Assembly (NCBI GenBank): GCA_902493375.1 | Contig: CABUPH010000028.1 | Location: 1 to 7,090, forward strand | Source: an uncultured Collinsella sp. | GTDB lineage: Bacteria; Actinomycetota; Coriobacteriia; Coriobacteriales; Coriobacteriaceae | DNA length: 7,090 nt | Reading direction: 5' to 3' | Shown here: positions 4,612 to 7,090 of the stretch, piece by piece | Layout of the letters: every line of letters starts with the position of its first letter | Numbering within the stretch: the stretch's first letter is position 1 | The notes under the pieces: generated by a model | What the model was told of the DNA's origin: nothing | Databases searched by the model: none | Seen by the model: the letters and a program-made list of their open reading frames with translations, nothing else | Program-made: the position numbers and the translations under genes

Positions 4612-6982
4612 CGACAACGCGCTGGTGGTGGCGCTCGATACCTCGACCGACATGCTTGCCTGCGCGGCAAGCTGGATTGATGGGCAGACGGGCGAGACGA
4701 AGCTCGTGAGTGGCGACCACATGTGTCGCCGTCACGCCAACGTTGAGCTCGTGAATACCGTTGATGGCGTGCTGGCTCAAGCCGGTCTGGATCGCAGCGA
4801 TGTTGGTTGCTATGTGGTCGGTCGCGGCCCGGGGTCCTTTACGGGTGTGCGCATCGGCATCTCCACTGCCAAGGGCCTCGCGCGTGGTGCCAATGTTCCG
4901 CTGCTGGGCGTGTCGACGCTCGACGCTTGCGCTTGGACGGCGTGGAAGGCTGGCGTGCGCGGCAAGCTTGGTATCTTGGCCGATGCTATGCGCGGTGAGG
5001 TATATCCGGCGCTGTATATGCTGGTCGATGAGGGTCCCGAGCGTCAATTTGAGCGCGAACACGTGGTCAAGGCCGCCGTGGCGCTCGATGAGTGGCGCCG
5101 AGCAGCGGACTGGGACCAGGTTCAGCTGACCGGTGACGGTCTCGTGCGCTATGGCAAGCTGCTGGGTGAGGACGAGACCGCCCGCTGCGTGGAGCGCGAC
5201 CTGTGGTGGCCTTCGGGCGAGGGCTTGCTGCTCGCGCACGCTGCGGGTGACGGCGATCCGGCCCGCGTCCTGCCGATTTACACGCGCCTTTCGGATGCCG
5301 AGGAAAACGAGCGCAAGCGTCTTGGTCTTGCCGAGAGTGCGCAGAGCGGAATTACGGGCGTTGCCGATGAGCTCGCCGGTCGTCATCTGCAGTTCCGTCC
5401 CATGGGCGCGGCGGATGCCGAGGGCGCGAGCGCGCTGGAGGCTGCCTGCTTTGAAGGTGCCGGACACGAGGCGTGGACGCCGGGCATGTTCCTGTCCGAA
5501 CTGGGCGAGGACGTCGCTGCGCCGCGTAGTTGGTGGGTGGCACACGACGACGGCAAGCTACTGGGCCTTGCCGGCGGTATGGTCGTGGACGGTGATGTGC
5601 AGATTCTGGATGTCGCCGTCGATCCGGCACATCGCCGTGAGGGCATTGCCCGCAAGCTGCTGTCGCATGTGAGCTATGATGCCCAGATGCTCGGCTGCAC
5701 CACGGCTTCGCTCGAGGTCGAGGACGGCAATGAGGGCGCGATTGCGCTCTATAACGCTCTGGGCTTTACCGAGGCAGGACGGCGCCGCGGCTACTATGGT
5801 GCCGGCAAGGATGCCATCGTCATGACGGCCCCGCTGCCCCTGGTGCTTCCGGTCGACAATGCTTCGCCCGAGCCGACGGCGGCAGAGCAGCGCGTATGGC
5901 CGCTGCCTGCGCCTGGGCGCTCCGAGGGAGAGCGTGCCGAAATTGAGCGCCGCCGCCTAGTGCTCGCTATCGAGAGTTCCTGCGACGAGACGGCCGTGGC
6001 GATTATCGATGCGGATGGCAATATGCTGGCCAACCAGGTGTCGACACAGATTGATTTCCATGCCCGCTTTGGCGGCGTGGTGCCCGAAATCGCCTCGCGC
6101 AAGCACGTTGAGGTGATTGTGAGTGTCGTGGATGCGGCGCTCGAGGATGCCGCAGCATCGCTGGGCCTTACGGGCGGAGCCATTGCCCCCAGCGAGCTTG
6201 CCGCCGTGGGCGTGACACAGGGTCCGGGCCTGGTGGGCGCGCTCGTGGTTGGCGTCGCCTTCGCCAAGGGCTTTGCCTACGCTGCCGGCAAGCCGCTCGT
6301 GTGCGTCAATCATCTTGAGGGTCATCTGTTTGCCAACCTGCTGGCGCAACCCGACCTCAAACCGCCGTTTATCTTCACGCTTGTCTCGGGCGGGCACACC
6401 ATGCTCGTGCACGTGAAGGCGTGGGGCGACTACGAGGTGCTCGGTGAGACGCTCGACGACGCTGTGGGCGAGGCCTTCGACAAGGTAGCCAAGGCGTTGG
6501 GTCTGGGCTATCCCGGTGGCCCCATCATTTCCAAGCTGGCCGAGACGGGCAACCCCAAGGCGATCGATTTCCCCCGTGCGCTTAACAGCAGAGGAGACTA
6601 TCGCTTCTCGCTTTCGGGCCTTAAAACCGCTGTGACGCTCTACATTGAACAGGAGACCAAGGCCGGGCGCACGATTCACCTGCCCGATCTGGCAGCTTCG
6701 TTTGAGGCAGCTGTCTTTGACGTGCAGTACAAGAAGGCCAAAAACGCATTGCACGCTAGCGGATGCAAGGAATACTGCATCGGTGGCGGCGTCTCGGCCA
6801 ACCCGCATCTGCGCGAGATGATGATCAAGAAGCTTGGGCGTCAGGGGATTCGCGTAACGGTGCCGCCCTTGTCTGCCTGTACCGATAACGCAGCCATGAT
6901 TGCGGAGGTCGCTCGCCGTAAATTCGACCGAGGTGAAATCTCGCCGTTCGACGTCGACGCCGATCCAAACATGACGCTGTAG
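4598..6982 (+). CDS. tsaB-rimI-tsaD: TsaB-RimI-TsaD fusion: t6A synthesis subunits joined to an N-acetyltransferase
   Basis: One uninterrupted reading frame of 794 residues encodes three proteins that are usually separate: TsaB (about 8-232), RimI (about 263-410) and TsaD (about 452-794). Each domain is full length and keeps its signature motifs, so this looks like a true fusion rather than a run-on. Linkers are a charged segment (about 232-262, with AEENERKRLGLAE) and a Pro/Ala/Glu-rich one (about 411-450). The domain order matches the gene order tsaB, rimI, tsaD known in bacilli and mycobacteria, so loss of stop codons between neighbours explains it. The ATG at 4598 overlaps tsaE by 14 nt. 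The protein should be cytosolic. Fusion forces a 1:1 TsaB:TsaD ratio, which suits their known heterodimer, and brings RimI along. Domain identities are certain; whether the chain is later cleaved is unknown. Confidence 0.95.
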   Translation: MSLHNDNALVVALDTSTDMLACAASWIDGQTGETKLVSGDHMCRRHANVELVNTVDGVLAQAGLDRSDVGCYVVGRGPGSFTGVRIGISTAKGLARGANVPLLGVSTLDACAWTAWKAGVRGKLGILADAMRGEVYPALYMLVDEGPERQFEREHVVKAAVALDEWRRAADWDQVQLTGDGLVRYGKLLGEDETARCVERDLWWPSGEGLLLAHAAGDGDPARVLPIYTRLSDAEENERKRLGLAESAQSGITGVADELAGRHLQFRPMGAADAEGASALEAACFEGAGHEAWTPGMFLSELGEDVAAPRSWWVAHDDGKLLGLAGGMVVDGDVQILDVAVDPAHRREGIARKLLSHVSYDAQMLGCTTASLEVEDGNEGAIALYNALGFTEAGRRRGYYGAGKDAIVMTAPLPLVLPVDNASPEPTAAEQRVWPLPAPGRSEGERAEIERRRLVLAIESSCDETAVAIIDADGNMLANQVSTQIDFHARFGGVVPEIASRKHVEVIVSVVDAALEDAAASLGLTGGAIAPSELAAVGVTQGPGLVGALVVGVAFAKGFAYAAGKPLVCVNHLEGHLFANLLAQPDLKPPFIFTLVSGGHTMLVHVKAWGDYEVLGETLDDAVGEAFDKVAKALGLGYPGGPIISKLAETGNPKAIDFPRALNSRGDYRFSLSGLKTAVTLYIEQETKAGRTIHLPDLAASFEAAVFDVQYKKAKNALHASGCKEYCIGGGVSANPHLREMMIKKLGRQGIRVTVPPLSACTDNAAMIAEVARRKFDRGEISPFDVDADPNMTL
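4619..5293 (+). other. tsaB: TsaB domain of the fusion protein
   Basis: TsaB is an inactive ASKHA-fold paralogue of TsaD that serves as its dimer partner and stabiliser. The domain opens with ALVVALDTSTDMLACAA (8-24) and carries the diagnostic GRGPGSFTGVRIGISTAKGL (75-94) and VPLLGVSTLDA (100-110). DAMRGEVYPALY (129-140) follows, and the domain closes with the family's P-x-Y-x-R ending, LPIYTRLSDAEE (225-236). It lacks the metal-binding HxxxH found in TsaD, as expected. Confidence 0.93.
5384..5827 (+). other. rimI: RimI-type GNAT N-acetyltransferase domain of the fusion protein
   Basis: RimI transfers acetyl from acetyl-CoA to a protein N-terminus; the classical substrate is ribosomal protein S18. 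HLQFRPMGAADAEGASALE (263-281) starts the fold and EAWTPGMFLSEL (291-302) matches the usual W-s/t-xxxF segment. The acetyl-CoA pyrophosphate loop is VAVDPAHRREGIARKLL (339-355), where RREGIA fits the R/Q-x-x-G-x-G/A rule. The RimI signature LEVEDGNEGAIALYNALGF (372-390) and RRRGYYGAGKDAIVM (395-409) complete the domain. Nothing catalytic appears lost. RimI enzymes can have a broad range, so the real substrate here is open. Confidence 0.9.
5951..6979 (+). other. tsaD: TsaD catalytic domain of the fusion protein
   Basis: TsaD (formerly Gcp/YgjD) transfers the threonylcarbamoyl group from its AMP adduct to A37 of tRNA. The domain is about 343 residues, the usual full length. Motifs in order: LAIESSCDETAVAI (456-469), FGGVVPEIASRKHVE (491-505), VTQGPGLVGALVVGV (539-553), NHLEGH (571-576, metal ligands His572 and His576), SGGHT (597-601), GETLDDAVGEAFDKVAKALG (616-635), GYPGGP (637-642), FSLSGLKTA (670-678), GGGVSANPHLR (729-739) and CTDNAAMIA (761-769, with metal ligand Asp763). 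All catalytic residues I can place are present, so the domain should be active. Confidence 0.96.
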
Positions 6983-6993
6983 CTGGTACGGCG

Positions 6994-7015
6994 CGGTCCC
7001 CGGACGGAGGGGCCG
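6994..7015 (+). other. GC-rich stem-loop just after the tsaD stop codon
   Basis: CGGTCCC (6994-7000) can pair with GGGGCCG (7009-7015) to form a 7-bp stem including one G-U pair, with an 8-base loop. It starts 12 nt after the stop codon. No T run follows, so it is not itself an intrinsic terminator. It could protect the mRNA 3' end or be chance in GC-rich sequence. Confidence 0.35.
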
Positions 7016-7052
7016 GATATAAGGTTTCCTGCTCTACAGTCCTGCGCAAGAC

Positions 7053-7078
7053 GAAGGCCACATTAAGTGGCCTTCTTT
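7053..7078 (+). terminator. Intrinsic terminator of the acpS-tsaD operon
   Basis: A perfect 9-bp inverted repeat, GAAGGCCAC (7053-7061) and GTGGCCTTC (7067-7075), with an ATTAA loop is followed by TTT. It lies 70 nt after the final stop codon. The T tract is short and soon broken by GC, so termination may be incomplete. The opposite strand has an even poorer T run after the stem, so + strand use is more likely. Confidence 0.78.
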
Positions 7079-7090
7079 GCGTGCGGAACT

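Noticed and set aside
4496..5545. A 349-codon open frame on the - strand opposite tsaE and the TsaB/RimI domains
   Set aside because: The + strand frame has unmistakable TsaB and RimI motifs. The antisense product is rich in His, Arg and Ala with no recognisable domain, as expected from the complement of GC-rich codons.
5828..5950. Frameshift or lost stop codon artefact between RimI and TsaD
   Set aside because: The frame stays open through a Pro/Ala/Glu-rich linker of about 40 residues, with both flanking domains complete and in frame, so no error needs to be assumed.
5957..6808. A 283-codon open frame on the - strand opposite TsaD
   Set aside because: It is a shadow of the strongly conserved TsaD coding sequence and has no recognisable domain of its own.
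6825..7061. A short - strand open frame running from the operon's 3' tail into tsaD
   Set aside because: It would overlap the terminator stem and the TsaD C-terminus, its product is Arg/Pro-rich without motifs, and no promoter or ribosome binding site is evident.

Overview
The window holds one complete, compact, same-strand transcription unit bracketed by two intrinsic terminators, with nothing mobile in it. The gene order, the high-GC codon use and a single-chain TsaB-RimI-TsaD protein suggest a high-GC Gram-positive bacterium, most likely an actinobacterium of the Coriobacteriia (Collinsella-like). That placement is inference from gene content, not a database match.

Layout. Positions 1-49 carry the strong terminator of an upstream gene whose body lies outside the window. 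Positions 50-146 are an AT-richer intergenic stretch with two candidate sigma-70-type promoters. Six genes follow on the + strand with junctions between a 14-nt overlap and a 12-nt gap: acpS (holo-ACP synthase with an unusual C-terminal tail), nnr (bifunctional NAD(P)HX epimerase/dehydratase), alr (alanine racemase), a family 4 uracil-DNA glycosylase, tsaE, and a tsaB-rimI-tsaD fusion. After the last stop codon there is a short GC-rich stem-loop and then a terminator at 7053-7078.

How the genes fit together. This is a housekeeping operon rather than a dedicated pathway. AcpS activates the acyl carrier protein for lipid synthesis, Nnr repairs hydrated NAD(P)H, Alr supplies D-alanine for peptidoglycan, and the glycosylase removes uracil from DNA. 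TsaE, TsaB and TsaD form the threonylcarbamoyl-transfer machinery that makes t6A37 in ANN-decoding tRNAs. RimI acetylates protein N-termini, classically ribosomal protein S18. Related clusters (nnr, alr, tsaE, tsaB, rimI, tsaD) are known in other actinobacteria such as mycobacteria, where tsaB, rimI and tsaD are separate genes.

I found no clearly undescribed system. The points most worth a second look are the three-enzyme fusion, the coiled-coil-like tail on AcpS with a possible internal start, and the loss in Alr of the lysine that is carbamylated in well-studied homologues.
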